Origin: Micromonospora sp. RHAY321
GTDB taxonomy: Bacteria; Actinomycetota; Actinomycetes; Mycobacteriales; Micromonosporaceae
Reading direction: 5' to 3'
DNA length: 64,000 nt
Assembly: GCF_023896955.1 (NCBI RefSeq)
Contig: NZ_JAMHIW010000003.1
Span: 496,001-560,000, forward strand
The notes beneath the pieces were generated by a model, which made no database searches, was not told the DNA's origin, and saw only the letters and a list, made by a program, of their open reading frames with translations. Position 1 is the first letter of the stretch. Every line of letters starts with the position of its first letter. Shown in pieces: positions 11,654-19,134 of this stretch. Both the position numbers and the translations under genes were made by a program.

Positions 11654-12387
11654 TGGTAGGACCTCCTCCGGTCCGGCGGCGGGATCTCGGCGCCCTTGTA
11701 CTCGACGGGCACACCACCGAGCGGGTAGTCCTTGCGCTGCGGGTGGCCCTCCCAGTCGTCCGGCATGAGGATCCGGGTCAGGTTGGGGTGGCCGTCGAAG
11801 ACGATGCCGAACATGTCGTACGCCTCGCGCTCCTGCCAGTCCGCGGTCGGGTAGACCGCGGTCACGCTGGGCAGGTGCGGGTTCTCGACGGAGACCGCGG
11901 CCTCCAGCCGGACCCGGCGCCGGTAGGTCATCGAGGTGAGCAGGTAGACCACGTGCAGGCGCCGCTCGTCGGCACCGAGGTAGTCCACGCCGGACACCGA
12001 CGAGCACAGCTCGAAGCGCAGCGCGAGGTCGTCCCGCATCACCTGGCAGACCTCGGCGATCCGCTCGGGTCGTACGTGCAGGGTCAGCTCGCCCCGGTCG
12101 ACCACGACCTTCTCGATCGCGTCACCGAAGGCCGGGTAGGCCTCCTCCAACGCGTCGCGGACCTCGTCGAAGTAGCCGCCGTACGGCCGGGCGGCCTCCT
12201 CGATCGGCTGGCGCTGGCGGACCAGCCCGCCGTAGCCGGACACGTCGCCGGAGCCCTGGTTGCCGAACATCCCCCGGCCGGCCGGACTGGCCGGCGGGTA
12301 CTCGGCGGGGGCGGTGCTGCTGGCGCCGGCCGGGGTGACCGGTACCGGCACACCGCCGTCGTTGTTCCTGTCGTTCGGTGCGGTCAC
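11650..12387 (-). CDS. nuoC: NADH-quinone oxidoreductase subunit C
   Basis: The 30-kDa-type subunit of the complex I connecting module, 245 aa from GTG at 12387 ([12 protein letters not shown]). A second GTG nine bases upstream at 12396 is in frame; the downstream one has better spacing from GGAAGG. The first ~95 residues are a proline- and glycine-rich extension; the conserved core ends with the signature [20 protein letters not shown] and the KDYPLGG stretch. The 45-bp repeated element at 12401-12445 separates it from nuoB. Confidence 0.94.
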   Translation of the reverse strand: MTAPNDRNNDGGVPVPVTPAGASSTAPAEYPPASPAGRGMFGNQGSGDVSGYGGLVRQRQPIEEAARPYGGYFDEVRDALEEAYPAFGDAIEKVVVDRGELTLHVRPERIAEVCQVMRDDLALRFELCSSVSGVDYLGADERRLHVVYLLTSMTYRRRVRLEAAVSVENPHLPSVTAVYPTADWQEREAYDMFGIVFDGHPNLTRILMPDDWEGHPQRKDYPLGGVPVEYKGAEIPPPDRRRSYQ

Positions 12388-12400
12388 CGTGCCCACCTTC

Positions 12401-12445
12401 CGTTCCCGACTGCGGGGCCCCGCTCCGCTGCACTCCGCACGCTCA
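12401..12445 (-). repeat. 45-bp dispersed element, copy 1, starting at the nuoB stop codon
   Basis: Read on the minus strand, this stretch begins with the TGA that ends nuoB and runs to GAACG, just before the nuoC ribosome-binding site. It matches 21118-21162 at 40 of 45 positions. Its core GCGGGGCCCCGC is a perfect 12-bp dyad. The matching copy also begins exactly at a stop codon (paaC). I believe related segments are common between genes in Micromonospora genomes, but that is recollection. Confidence 0.85.
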
Positions 12446-13120
12446 CTTGGGGCCCCTCTGCGCGTGGAGGTGGTTCTGCGCGTTCATCCAGTTCTCGATC
12501 CGCAGCTGCTCCTCGCGCCCCTCGCGGACCGCCTGGGTCCACTCGGCACGCCGGGCCTTGTCGTTGCGGTACGAGGACGGCATCGAGCCGTAGGGCACGA
12601 CGGGGATGTCGCCGCGCTCCTGACGGGCGGCCAGCATCTTGCGGCCGTTCGGGCCCAGCGGCTCGTACATGATCTTCTCGCGGAGCTTGAGGATCGCGTC
12701 GATGAGCATCTCGGGCCGGGGCGGGCAGCCGGGCAGGTACATGTCGACCGGCACCACGTGGTCGACGCCCTGCACGATCGCGTAGTTGTTGAACATGCCG
12801 CCGCTGCTGGCGCAGACGCCCATGGAGAGCACCCAGCGGGGCTCGGCCATCTGGTCGTAGATCTGCCGCAGCACCGGTGCCATCTTCTGACTCACCCGGC
12901 CGGCCACGATCATCAGGTCGGCCTGCCGGGGCGAGGCCCGGAAGACCTCCATGCCCCAGCGACCCATGTCGTAGTGCGGGCCACCGGCGGCCATCATCTC
13001 GATGGCGCAGCAGGCCAGGCCGAAGGTGGCGCCCCACACGGACGACTTCCGGGACCAGTTGACCAGCTTCTCCACCGAGGTGAGCAGGACGCCGGCGGGA
13101 AGCTTCTCCTCGATGCCCAT
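12443..13120 (-). CDS. nuoB: NADH-quinone oxidoreductase subunit B (cluster N2)
   Basis: Carries the terminal 4Fe-4S cluster N2 that reduces menaquinone, 225 aa. The start is ATG at 13120 ([13 protein letters not shown]), 14 bp after nuoA; the frame is open further upstream but would overlap nuoA. The N2 ligands are visible: the adjacent cysteine pair in [10 protein letters not shown], the cysteine of [10 protein letters not shown] and that of [10 protein letters not shown]. The C-terminal ~60 residues form a basic, glutamine-rich tail. The stop codon is the first triplet of the 45-bp element. Confidence 0.97.
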   Translation of the reverse strand: MGIEEKLPAGVLLTSVEKLVNWSRKSSVWGATFGLACCAIEMMAAGGPHYDMGRWGMEVFRASPRQADLMIVAGRVSQKMAPVLRQIYDQMAEPRWVLSMGVCASSGGMFNNYAIVQGVDHVVPVDMYLPGCPPRPEMLIDAILKLREKIMYEPLGPNGRKMLAARQERGDIPVVPYGSMPSSYRNDKARRAEWTQAVREGREEQLRIENWMNAQNHLHAQRGPK

Positions 13121-13134
13121 CTGACGTTCCTTCC

Positions 13135-13500
13135 TCAGTCCCAGTCCAGGCCGCCGCGCCGCCACACGTAGGCGTACGCGACGAAGACCGCGACGATGAA
13201 CAGGACCATCTCCACGAAGCCGAAGATCGGCAGGGCGTCGAACGAGACCGCCCAGGGGTAGAGGAAGATGATCTCGATGTCGAAGACGATGAAGAGCATC
13301 GCCGTCAGGTAGAACTTGATCGGGAACCGCCCACCGCCGACCGGCTGGGGGCTCGGCTCGATGCCGCACTCGTAAGCCTCGAGTTTGGCCTTGTTGTAGC
13401 GATGGGGACCGGCGAAGCGGGCGGCGCCAACGGAGAACAGCGAGAACGCCGCGGCGAGGGCGAACAGCCCGATGATCGGTGCGTAAGGCGAGAGCGACAT
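13135..13500 (-). CDS. nuoA: NADH-quinone oxidoreductase subunit A
   Basis: First gene of the nuo operon; a three-helix membrane subunit of 121 aa. The conserved [22 protein letters not shown] loop follows helix 1, here shown by YECGIEPS with its cysteine, and [11 protein letters not shown] marks helix 2. ATG at 13500 is preceded by AGGAGAA. Nothing else on this strand lies between it and the hairpin at 13600-13627, so the operon promoter should be in 13505-13599. Confidence 0.96.
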   Translation of the reverse strand: MSLSPYAPIIGLFALAAAFSLFSVGAARFAGPHRYNKAKLEAYECGIEPSPQPVGGGRFPIKFYLTAMLFIVFDIEIIFLYPWAVSFDALPIFGFVEMVLFIVAVFVAYAYVWRRGGLDWD

Positions 13501-13548
13501 CGTATTCTCCTGCTCGTCCTTCCCTGCCCTCGGTGCTTGACGAAAATC

Positions 13549-13554
13549 ACACTA
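13549..13554 (-). promoter_or_regulatory. nuoA: Possible -10 element of the nuo operon
   Basis: On the minus strand TAGTGT fits the actinomycete TANNNT -10 pattern, about 49 bp before the nuoA start. No convincing -35 hexamer sits at the right distance, so this is only a candidate within the single intergenic space that can hold the operon promoter. Confidence 0.35.
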
Positions 13555-13599
13555 TTCACGTCCCTCGCGGTGGCTGCCGGCGGGGGTCGATCTTTGTCA

Positions 13600-13627
13600 G
13601 CATCGGGGCTGTGACCAGCCCCGATGC
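13600..13627 (-). terminator. Perfect 12-bp hairpin downstream of the MenJ-like gene
   Basis: GCATCGGGGCTG and CAGCCCCGATGC form a perfect 12-bp stem with a TGAC loop, starting 9 bp after the stop of the reductase gene at 13636. There is no U-run, which is usual for actinomycete terminators. It insulates that gene from the nuo promoter. Confidence 0.85.
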
Positions 13628-13635
13628 CGTCCTAC

Positions 13636-14913
13636 TTATACGGCTGGCGCTGCTTTCGTCATCGCGTTGATGACCCGGTCCATCGCGTCCCCACCACGGG
13701 GGTCGGTCAGGTTGGCCAACAGTTTGAGCACGAAACGCATCAGCGTCGGGTGCGGCATGCCGTGTTTGGTGGCGATCCGCATGATCTCGGGACGGCCGAT
13801 CAGCTTCACGAAGATGCCGCCCAGCCGGTAGTAGCCGCCGAGCCGTGCCTTCAGCTCGTTCGGGTACGCCATCAGCGCCCGCTCCCGCTCCGGGCCGGCC
13901 GGCCGCGCGAGGGCCTGCACCGCGACCTCCGCGGCCAGTTCGCCGGACTCCATGGCGTACGCGATGCCCTCGCCGTTGAAGGGGTTGACCATGCCGCCGG
14001 AGTCACCGACCAGCAGGACGCCGCGGGTGTAGTGCGGCACGCGGTTGAAGCCCATCGGCAGCGCGGCGCCGAGGATCGGGCCGTCGGCGTTGGTCTCGTC
14101 GGTCATGCCCCAGTCGGCGGGCGTGTTCGCCAGCCAGTCGGTCAGCAGCCGGCGGTAGTTGGTCTTGCCGAACGCGGAGGACGAGTTGAGCACGCCGAGA
14201 CCGACGTTGACCCGCCCGTCACCGAGCCCGAAGATCCAGCCGTACCCGGGCAGCAGGTTGTCGCCGCTGTCCTTGCTGCGCAGCTCCAGCCACGACTCCA
14301 GGTAGTTGTCGTCGTGCTTGGCGGGCGAGCGGTAGTAGCGGCGGACGGCGACGCCGATCGGCCGGTCCTCCCGCTTGGCCAGGCCGAGAGCGAGCGGGAA
14401 CCGGCCGGAGACCCCGTCGGCCGCCACGACCAGCGGGGCGTGGAAGGTGGCCGGGGTCTTGTCCGGGCCCACCTCGGCCTCGACGCCGGTCACCCGGCCG
14501 TCGCCGTCGAGCACCGGGCCCAGCACGTTGACGCTGGTCTGCAACTTGGCGCCGGCGGCCACCGCCCGCTGGGCGAGCAGGTCGTCGAAGTCCAGTCGGG
14601 TGCGCACCAGACCGTAGTTGGGGAAGCTGGCCAGGTCCGGCCAGTCCAGCTCCAGGCGCACGCCGCCGCCGATCACCCGCAGGCCGCGGTTGTGCAGCCA
14701 GCCGGCCTCGGGCGAGGTGTCCACGCCCATCCGGATGAGCTGGCGCACCGCGCGCGGGGTCAACCCGTCGCCGCAGACCTTCTCCCGGGGGAACTCGGTC
14801 TTCTCCAACAGCAGCACCCGAACGCCGTGCCGGGCCAGGTGGTACGCCGTTGCCGATCCACCGGGACCGGCGCCTACGACGATGACGTCGGCATCGTGCT
14901 CCACCGCGGTCAT
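13636..14913 (-). CDS. menJ: MenJ-like FAD-dependent geranylgeranyl/menaquinone reductase
   Basis: A 425-aa flavoprotein of the geranylgeranyl reductase family. MenJ of mycobacteria, the closest role I know, saturates one isoprene unit of menaquinone. The N-terminal FAD motif VVGAGPGGSATA lies near residue 14, CGDGLTPRAV near residue 47, and the second FAD segment GDSGGMVNPFNGEGIAYA near residue 280. ATG at 14913 is chosen because GGGAGGAGG precedes it; an in-frame ATG at 14949 falls inside a palindrome. The neighbours menG and mqnC support a quinone role, although archaeal-type lipid reductases share the fold. Confidence 0.85.
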   Translation of the reverse strand: MTAVEHDADVIVVGAGPGGSATAYHLARHGVRVLLLEKTEFPREKVCGDGLTPRAVRQLIRMGVDTSPEAGWLHNRGLRVIGGGVRLELDWPDLASFPNYGLVRTRLDFDDLLAQRAVAAGAKLQTSVNVLGPVLDGDGRVTGVEAEVGPDKTPATFHAPLVVAADGVSGRFPLALGLAKREDRPIGVAVRRYYRSPAKHDDNYLESWLELRSKDSGDNLLPGYGWIFGLGDGRVNVGLGVLNSSSAFGKTNYRRLLTDWLANTPADWGMTDETNADGPILGAALPMGFNRVPHYTRGVLLVGDSGGMVNPFNGEGIAYAMESGELAAEVAVQALARPAGPERERALMAYPNELKARLGGYYRLGGIFVKLIGRPEIMRIATKHGMPHPTLMRFVLKLLANLTDPRGGDAMDRVINAMTKAAPAV

Positions 14914-14932
14914 TCGCGCCTCCTCCCGCACG

Positions 14933-14952
14933 CTCGTGAAATGCTTCACAAG
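14933..14952. promoter_or_regulatory. Palindrome in the menJ leader
   Basis: The sequence is CTCGTGAA, then ATGC, then TTCACAAG: 8-bp arms with one mismatch around a 4-bp centre. It sits between the probable -10 and the menJ start, a typical repressor position. Its minus-strand half TTGTGAAGCATT recurs exactly at the MFS start (27775-27786). Confidence 0.6.
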
Positions 14953-14964
14953 CCAGACGGGACG

Positions 14965-14985
14965 AGTGTATGACCGGCGTCATAC
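14965..14985 (-). promoter_or_regulatory. menJ: menJ promoter -10 overlapped by a perfect 18-bp dyad
   Basis: 14968-14985 is the perfect dyad GTATGAC-CGGC-GTCATAC. The minus-strand hexamer TACACT at 14965-14970, a good -10, overlaps its edge. A protein bound here would cover the polymerase site. No -35 is clear. Confidence 0.6.
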
Positions 14986-15052
14986 CTGCGCAGGATCAGG
15001 GGTACCTAACTCGCCGATGTGACAGCCAATGACCGTCCACAGCGGCCAGGTG

Positions 15053-15277
15053 TCAGGCCGGGCTGGGCGCGTCGAGGCCTGCGTCGACCCGGATCGTCTC
15101 CGGCAGGTGCTCGCGCAGCGCGCCCCCTGCCGCCCGATCCAGCGCGCCCAGCACCTCGGCGACGACCTGCCGGACGTCCGCCGGATCGGCACCGGCCAGC
15201 GCGCGCAACTGCGCGATGAGTTCGGCCGCGTCGTCGTCGGTGGCGGCCACCGGGTCCGCCGGGTCTGCTCCGGTCAT
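15053..15277 (-). CDS. Small hypothetical protein, 74 aa
   Basis: An acidic, alanine-rich protein, MTGADPADPVAATDDDAAEL onward, with two likely helices (residues 14-30 and 36-58) and no membrane segment, cysteine or recognised domain. ATG at 15277 is chosen because a clean -10 (TACGCT) lies seven bases upstream, giving a leaderless or near-leaderless transcript, and because a dyad lies just beyond that promoter. It stands between menG and menJ on the same strand. The function is unknown; the codon use and its own promoter favour a real gene. Confidence 0.6.
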   Translation of the reverse strand: MTGADPADPVAATDDDAAELIAQLRALAGADPADVRQVVAEVLGALDRAAGGALREHLPETIRVDAGLDAPSPA

Positions 15278-15284
15278 GCGGACG

Positions 15285-15290
15285 AGCGTA
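15285..15290 (-). promoter_or_regulatory. -10 element TACGCT of the 74-aa gene
   Basis: TACGCT on the minus strand ends seven bases before the ATG at 15277, the classic spacing of a leaderless actinomycete transcript. Confidence 0.55.
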
Positions 15291-15313
15291 CGGGGCAAAG
15301 TGGACTAAAGTCG

Positions 15314-15336
15314 GATATTCACGAAATCTGAATATC
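15314..15336. promoter_or_regulatory. Operator-like inverted repeat GATATTC-N9-GAATATC
   Basis: Perfect 7-bp AT-rich arms around a 9-bp centre, a striking sequence in this GC-rich setting. It lies just upstream of the 74-aa gene promoter and 26 bp after the menG stop. It could be an operator, or a weak transcript end for menG. Confidence 0.55.
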
Positions 15337-15362
15337 GTCCGCGCCCGCGCCGTGGTCCGGCG

Positions 15363-16073
15363 TTACTCGCGGATCCCCCGGTGCAGCGCGACCACGCCGC
15401 CGGTCAGGTTGCGCCAGGCCACCCGGCCCCAGCCCGCCGCCGCGACCCGCCCGGCCAGCGCCGCCTGGTCCGGCCAGGCGCGGATCGACTCGGCCAGGTA
15501 GACGTACGCCTCGGGGTTGCTGGACACCGAACGGGCCACCGCCGGCAGCGACCGCATCAGGTACGACAGGTAGACCGTCCGGAACGCCGGGTTGACCGGG
15601 GTGCTGAACTCGCAGACCACCAGCCGTCCACCGGGCCGGGTGACCCGGGCCAGCTCGCGCAGCGCGGCGTCGGTGTCGTTGACGTTGCGCAGCGCGAAGG
15701 AGATGGTCACCGCGTCGAAGCTGGCGTCGGCGAACGGCAGCCGCAGGGCGTCGCCCGCCAGCAGCGGCACCTCGGGCCTGACCCGCTTGCCGGCGTACAG
15801 CATGCCCAGCGACAGGTCGGCACCGACCGCGTACGCCCCCGACTGGGCCAGCTCCCGCGTCGAGACGCCGGTGCCCGCGCCGACGTCCAGCACCCGCTCG
15901 CCGGGCCGCAGCCCGAGCGCCGCGCGGGTGGACCGACGCCAGGAGCGGTCCTGGCCGAAGGAGAGCACCGTGTTGGTCAGGTCGTAGCGCTCGGCCACGC
16001 CGTCGAACATCGCGGCGACCTCGTGCGGCTGCTTGTCCAGACTGGCGCGCTGGCCCTGCGGGGTACGGCTCAC
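15363..16073 (-). CDS. menG: Demethylmenaquinone methyltransferase
   Basis: SAM-dependent C-methyltransferase of the UbiE/MenG family, 236 aa, that makes menaquinone from demethylmenaquinone. The SAM loop VLDVGAGTG lies near residue 61, followed by [16 protein letters not shown] family features at the N-terminus and [36 protein letters not shown] motif regions in the middle. GTG at 16073 follows CAGAGT by six bases, so the mRNA may be leaderless. It is neighbour to the MenJ-like gene and, beyond the surface protein, to mqnC. Confidence 0.93.
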   Translation of the reverse strand: MSRTPQGQRASLDKQPHEVAAMFDGVAERYDLTNTVLSFGQDRSWRRSTRAALGLRPGERVLDVGAGTGVSTRELAQSGAYAVGADLSLGMLYAGKRVRPEVPLLAGDALRLPFADASFDAVTISFALRNVNDTDAALRELARVTRPGGRLVVCEFSTPVNPAFRTVYLSYLMRSLPAVARSVSSNPEAYVYLAESIRAWPDQAALAGRVAAAGWGRVAWRNLTGGVVALHRGIRE

Positions 16074-16139
16074 CCCTCCACTCTGCCAGCCGCCGTCGAG
16101 CCGACGACCGTCGGGTGGCGCGGGGCCCCGTACGCGAAA

Positions 16140-16165
16140 GGGCGGGGTGGTCGCCCACCCCGCCC
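16140..16165 (-). terminator. Hairpin terminator of the LPVTG surface-protein gene
   Basis: An 11-bp perfect stem (GGGCGGGGTGG / CCACCCCGCCC) with a 4-base loop begins 16 bp after the stop at 16182; on the minus strand it is followed by TTTCG. Its core and GCGA loop resemble the hairpin at 17530-17565. Confidence 0.85.
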
Positions 16166-16181
16166 TCGCGTCGCGTCGTCG

Positions 16182-17408
16182 TCAGTCGGTCGACTTCTCG
16201 TCGCCCGGTGCGACCAGGACGACCTTGCGCCGGCGGGAGAGCACCAGCAACGCGCCGCCCGCGAGCAGGATGATGCCGCCGATGCCGCCGATCAGACCTG
16301 CCTGCACACCGGTCACCGGCAGTCCGCCGCCGGAGCCACCACCGGCGGTCGGCGACGTGGTCGCGCCCGGCGTCGCCGAGCCGCTCGGGCTCGGCGTGGC
16401 CGTCGGGGTGGGCGAGGGCTGCACGGTCAGGTCGACGAAGACGTCGAAGATCGCCTGGTTGTCGACCTCGTCGGTCTCGGTGAAGGACTTCCGCTGGGCG
16501 CTGGTGGCCAGTTCCGGCTGCTCCTCGGGCTGACCCGCCGAGCCGTCCAGACCCTGCGCGAACAGCTCACCGACGCGCAGCACGGGCTCGGTGACGTCCG
16601 CGCCGACCGTCACCTTGATGTCCGCCGTGTAGTACTCACCTGGCTTGATCACCGCGCCGTCGTCCTGGCAGAGCGCCTGGGCGATACCGCCGAAGGTCTG
16701 CTGCTCGCAGGTGTCCGGCAGGGTGGCGAAGGTGACGCCCGCCGGGAGCGTGAGCACGTACGAGAGGCCGGTGGCCTTGCGGCTGCCGTCGTTGTAGACC
16801 GCCCAGTCCAGCGGCACGGTCTCACCAGGCCGCACGGGCCGCAGGTCGGGGTCGTCGCCCTTGACGCCGTTCACCACGACGTTGGCGTTGACGTCCTGCA
16901 CCCAGCTGGTCAGGTCGTAGCCGGGCTTGGTGACGGTGATCTCGTGCTCGACCTCGTTGTCGAGAGGTTGAGGATCGGAGGTGGCCGAGTTGATGGTGAC
17001 CACCAGCGTGCCGGCGTCGCCGCGACCGCCGGTGGAGAAGAGCGGGACGCCGAAGTCCTCGCTGGTGCCGGCCGGCACGTCGCCGAGCGGGCAGGTGAAC
17101 TTCCTGCCCTGCACCTGGCAGCCGTCGGGCACCAGGACCCCGACCTTGTTCTTCTTCAACCGGCTGGTGTCCACGGTGTAGCTGACGCCCTTGGCGTCGA
17201 CCGTGCTGCGGGTGTTGTCGACCGTGAACTTGAAGGGCTTAGCCTTGGCCGCCTTGACGCCCTTGGCCAACTCGGAGCTGATCGGCGTCAGGGCCAGGTC
17301 GGCCCCGTCGGCGGCGTACGCGGGGGCGGCCACGGTGGCGAGGCCACCGGCCGCGAGCAGGGCCACGACGCCGACGCGCGCCAGGGCCGAGCGGTGGAAC
17401 GCTGTCAT
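16182..17408 (-). CDS. Sortase-anchored cell-surface protein (LPVTG)
   Basis: A 408-aa secreted protein. It has a signal peptide (residues 1-32, cleavage after APAYA), then a beta-rich ectodomain with repeated conserved-domain-like segments and paired cysteines (VPDGCQVQGRKFTCPL; LPDTCEQQTFGGIAQALC). A Pro/Thr/Ser linker begins near residue 322. The anchor is LPVTG at 363, a glycine/leucine helix and RRRK. Sortase would attach it to peptidoglycan. The ectodomain looks like an adhesion or coat protein of Ig-like build, but no specific function can be read. It is a monocistron with its own terminator. Confidence 0.82.
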   Translation of the reverse strand: MTAFHRSALARVGVVALLAAGGLATVAAPAYAADGADLALTPISSELAKGVKAAKAKPFKFTVDNTRSTVDAKGVSYTVDTSRLKKNKVGVLVPDGCQVQGRKFTCPLGDVPAGTSEDFGVPLFSTGGRGDAGTLVVTINSATSDPQPLDNEVEHEITVTKPGYDLTSWVQDVNANVVVNGVKGDDPDLRPVRPGETVPLDWAVYNDGSRKATGLSYVLTLPAGVTFATLPDTCEQQTFGGIAQALCQDDGAVIKPGEYYTADIKVTVGADVTEPVLRVGELFAQGLDGSAGQPEEQPELATSAQRKSFTETDEVDNQAIFDVFVDLTVQPSPTPTATPSPSGSATPGATTSPTAGGGSGGGLPVTGVQAGLIGGIGGIILLAGGALLVLSRRRKVVLVAPGDEKSTD

Positions 17409-17529
17409 CAGTCCCCCGGGGGATAGGGAAGAAAGAGTGGTTGCGGAACGAGCGGACGTTATCCGAGGTCGATCTCCCGCGCCAGCGCGCGGGGCCGCTT
17501 TTCATCCGTCCGGTCGGGGGTGGGAAGAC

Positions 17530-17565
17530 GGTACGGGCGGAATGGTCGCCCATCCCGCCCGTACC
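17530..17565 (-). terminator. Hairpin left downstream of the surface-protein remnant
   Basis: A 16-bp stem with one G-U pair in the minus-strand RNA and a 4-base loop. The inner part has the same GGGCGACC loop region as the intact gene's terminator at 16140-16165. It lies 24 bp after the stop of the remnant at 17589. Confidence 0.75.
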
Positions 17566-17588
17566 GCCGTGCGTTATATGAACGACCC

Positions 17589-17741
17589 TCACGGGTCGAT
17601 GGAGGACCGCCCTCGTGGCGCGGTGGCCAGGACAATGAGACCACCCGCCACCAGCACCGTCGCGCCGATTCCGCCGATCCGCGCCGGCGGGTCCCGCGCA
17701 CGGTGGCGACGGATACGAGGCGGGACGCTAGCGGCCGGCGA
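17589..17741 (-). pseudogene. Remnant of a second sortase-anchored protein (C-terminal helix only)
   Basis: The open minus-strand frame between the stop at 17742 and the stop at 17589 encodes, in its last 30 residues, ARIGGIGATVLVAGGLIVLA followed by a basic tail. This parallels the intact neighbour's anchor, GLIGGIGGIILLAGGALLVL plus RRRK. There is no LPXTG motif, start codon or ectodomain. With the matching terminator it looks like the 3-prime end of a deleted tandem copy. Chance hydrophobicity in a short frame cannot be excluded. Confidence 0.5.
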
Positions 17742-17865
17742 TCATCTCCACCAGCCCTGACCGGGCAGCTCGGACGTCGTAGCGGCCGGGACCACCCGTA
17801 CCGCCGAGGGCACCCGGGCGGGAGCACGAGCCCCGGTCAGCCGAACGGCCGGGGTACGACCAGCC

Positions 17866-19056
17866 TCAGTTGACCTCGACCAGCGGCAGGGACCGACCGG
17901 CACCGCCGCCGGGCAGAGCGATCGAGGAGAAGTGCGAGACCACCCGCTCGTCGGTCGGGTCGTCGGCCGGCGTGTGGTGCACGGCCAGACGGTTGTAGAG
18001 GGTGTCCCGCTGCGCCGGGATGCGGTCCGCCGAGCGGATCATGCCGATCAGCTCGTGCAGGTTGGAGCGGTGCCGGGCACCGGCGGAGGAGATGACGTTC
18101 TCCTCCAGCATGATCGAGCCGAGGTCGTCCACGCCCATGTGCAGCGCGAGCTGCCCGACGTCCTTGCCGGTCGTCAGCCAGGACGCCTGGAGGTGCGGCA
18201 CGGTCTCGAAGAAGAGTCGGGCCACCGCGACGAGCCGCAGGTATTCCAGCGTGGTCGCCTGGGTGCGGCCCTTGAGGTGGTTGTTCTCCGGCTGGTACGT
18301 CCACGGGATGAAGGACCGGAAACCACGGGTGCGGTCCTGCACGTCGCGGATCATGCGCAGGTGCTCGATCCGCTCGGCGTGCGTCTCGCCGGTGCCCATC
18401 ATCATGGTGGCGGTCGACTCGATGCCCTGCCGGTGGGCCAGCTCCATGACCTCCAGCCACCGCTCACCCGACTCCTTGAGGGGCGCGATGGCCTTGCGGG
18501 GCCGCTCGGGCAGCATCTCCGCACCGGCGCCGGCGATCGAGTCCAGGCCGGCGGTCTTGATCCGGGCGATGGCCTCGTCCAGGCTCACCCCGGAGACCTT
18601 GGCCATGTGCAGGATCTCGCTGGGGCCGATCGAGTGGATGACCAGCTGCGGGTACGCCTGCTTGACCGAGGAGAACAACTCCTCGTAGTACTCGACGCCG
18701 TAGTCCGGGTGGTGCCCGCCCTGGAGCATCACCTGGGTCGCGCCAAGCTCGACCGCCTCGCCGCACCGGCGAAGGATCTCCTCGGTCGGGTGGGTCCACC
18801 CTTCCTTGTGCTTGGGCGCCCGGTAGAAGGCGCAGAACTTGCACGCCGTCACGCAGACGTTGGTGTAGTTGATATTGCGGTCGATCAGGTAGGTGACGAC
18901 GTTGTCCGGGTAGCGTCGCCGACGCACCGCGTCGGCCGCCTCGCCCAGCGCGTGGAAGGGCGCCTCGGTGTAGAGCAGCAGCGCCTCCTCGGGCGTGATC
19001 CGCCCGCCGTCCGCGCCGCGCTGCAGGATGTCGTCGATCTCCCGGCTCACCGTCAC
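17866..19056 (-). CDS. mqnC: Cyclic dehypoxanthinyl futalosine synthase (radical SAM)
   Basis: A 396-aa radical SAM enzyme of the futalosine menaquinone pathway; it closes the ring of dehypoxanthine futalosine to form the bicyclic naphthoquinone precursor. The cluster-binding motif CxxxCxxC is at C68, C72, C75 (CVTACKFC). The following GGHHPDYG and the downstream FRSFIPWTYQPENNHL are typical of MqnC. GTG at 19056 is preceded by TAGGCT at a distance of six bases, so the mRNA is probably leaderless. Its pathway partners mqnA, mqnE and the late UbiX/A/D-like genes lie elsewhere in this window. Confidence 0.94.
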   Translation of the reverse strand: MTVSREIDDILQRGADGGRITPEEALLLYTEAPFHALGEAADAVRRRRYPDNVVTYLIDRNINYTNVCVTACKFCAFYRAPKHKEGWTHPTEEILRRCGEAVELGATQVMLQGGHHPDYGVEYYEELFSSVKQAYPQLVIHSIGPSEILHMAKVSGVSLDEAIARIKTAGLDSIAGAGAEMLPERPRKAIAPLKESGERWLEVMELAHRQGIESTATMMMGTGETHAERIEHLRMIRDVQDRTRGFRSFIPWTYQPENNHLKGRTQATTLEYLRLVAVARLFFETVPHLQASWLTTGKDVGQLALHMGVDDLGSIMLEENVISSAGARHRSNLHELIGMIRSADRIPAQRDTLYNRLAVHHTPADDPTDERVVSHFSSIALPGGGAGRSLPLVEVN

Positions 19057-19062
19057 ACCCCG

Positions 19063-19068
19063 AGCCTA
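19063..19068 (-). promoter_or_regulatory. mqnC: -10 element of mqnC giving a leaderless mRNA
   Basis: TAGGCT on the minus strand stands six bases before the GTG start, the standard geometry for actinomycete leaderless transcripts. There is no ribosome-binding site in the gap. The surrounding GCCGACGTA-GCTC motif is shared with the mqnE upstream region, where TACGCT occupies the same place. Confidence 0.65.
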
Positions 19069-19134
19069 CGTCGGCCCACCCGGCTCGACCGCCTGGCCCC
19101 GGCGTCGTGCGGCATGTCCCACAGCCGGCAGCCG

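Noticed and set aside
13536..13560. Plus-strand TTGACG as a -35 element
   Set aside because: There is no -10 at 16-19 bp and no plus-strand gene follows.
15053..15192. Overlapping minus-strand frames in 14980-15192
   Set aside because: They are Arg-rich shadow frames without promoter or ribosome-binding site; only the 15053-15277 frame has these.
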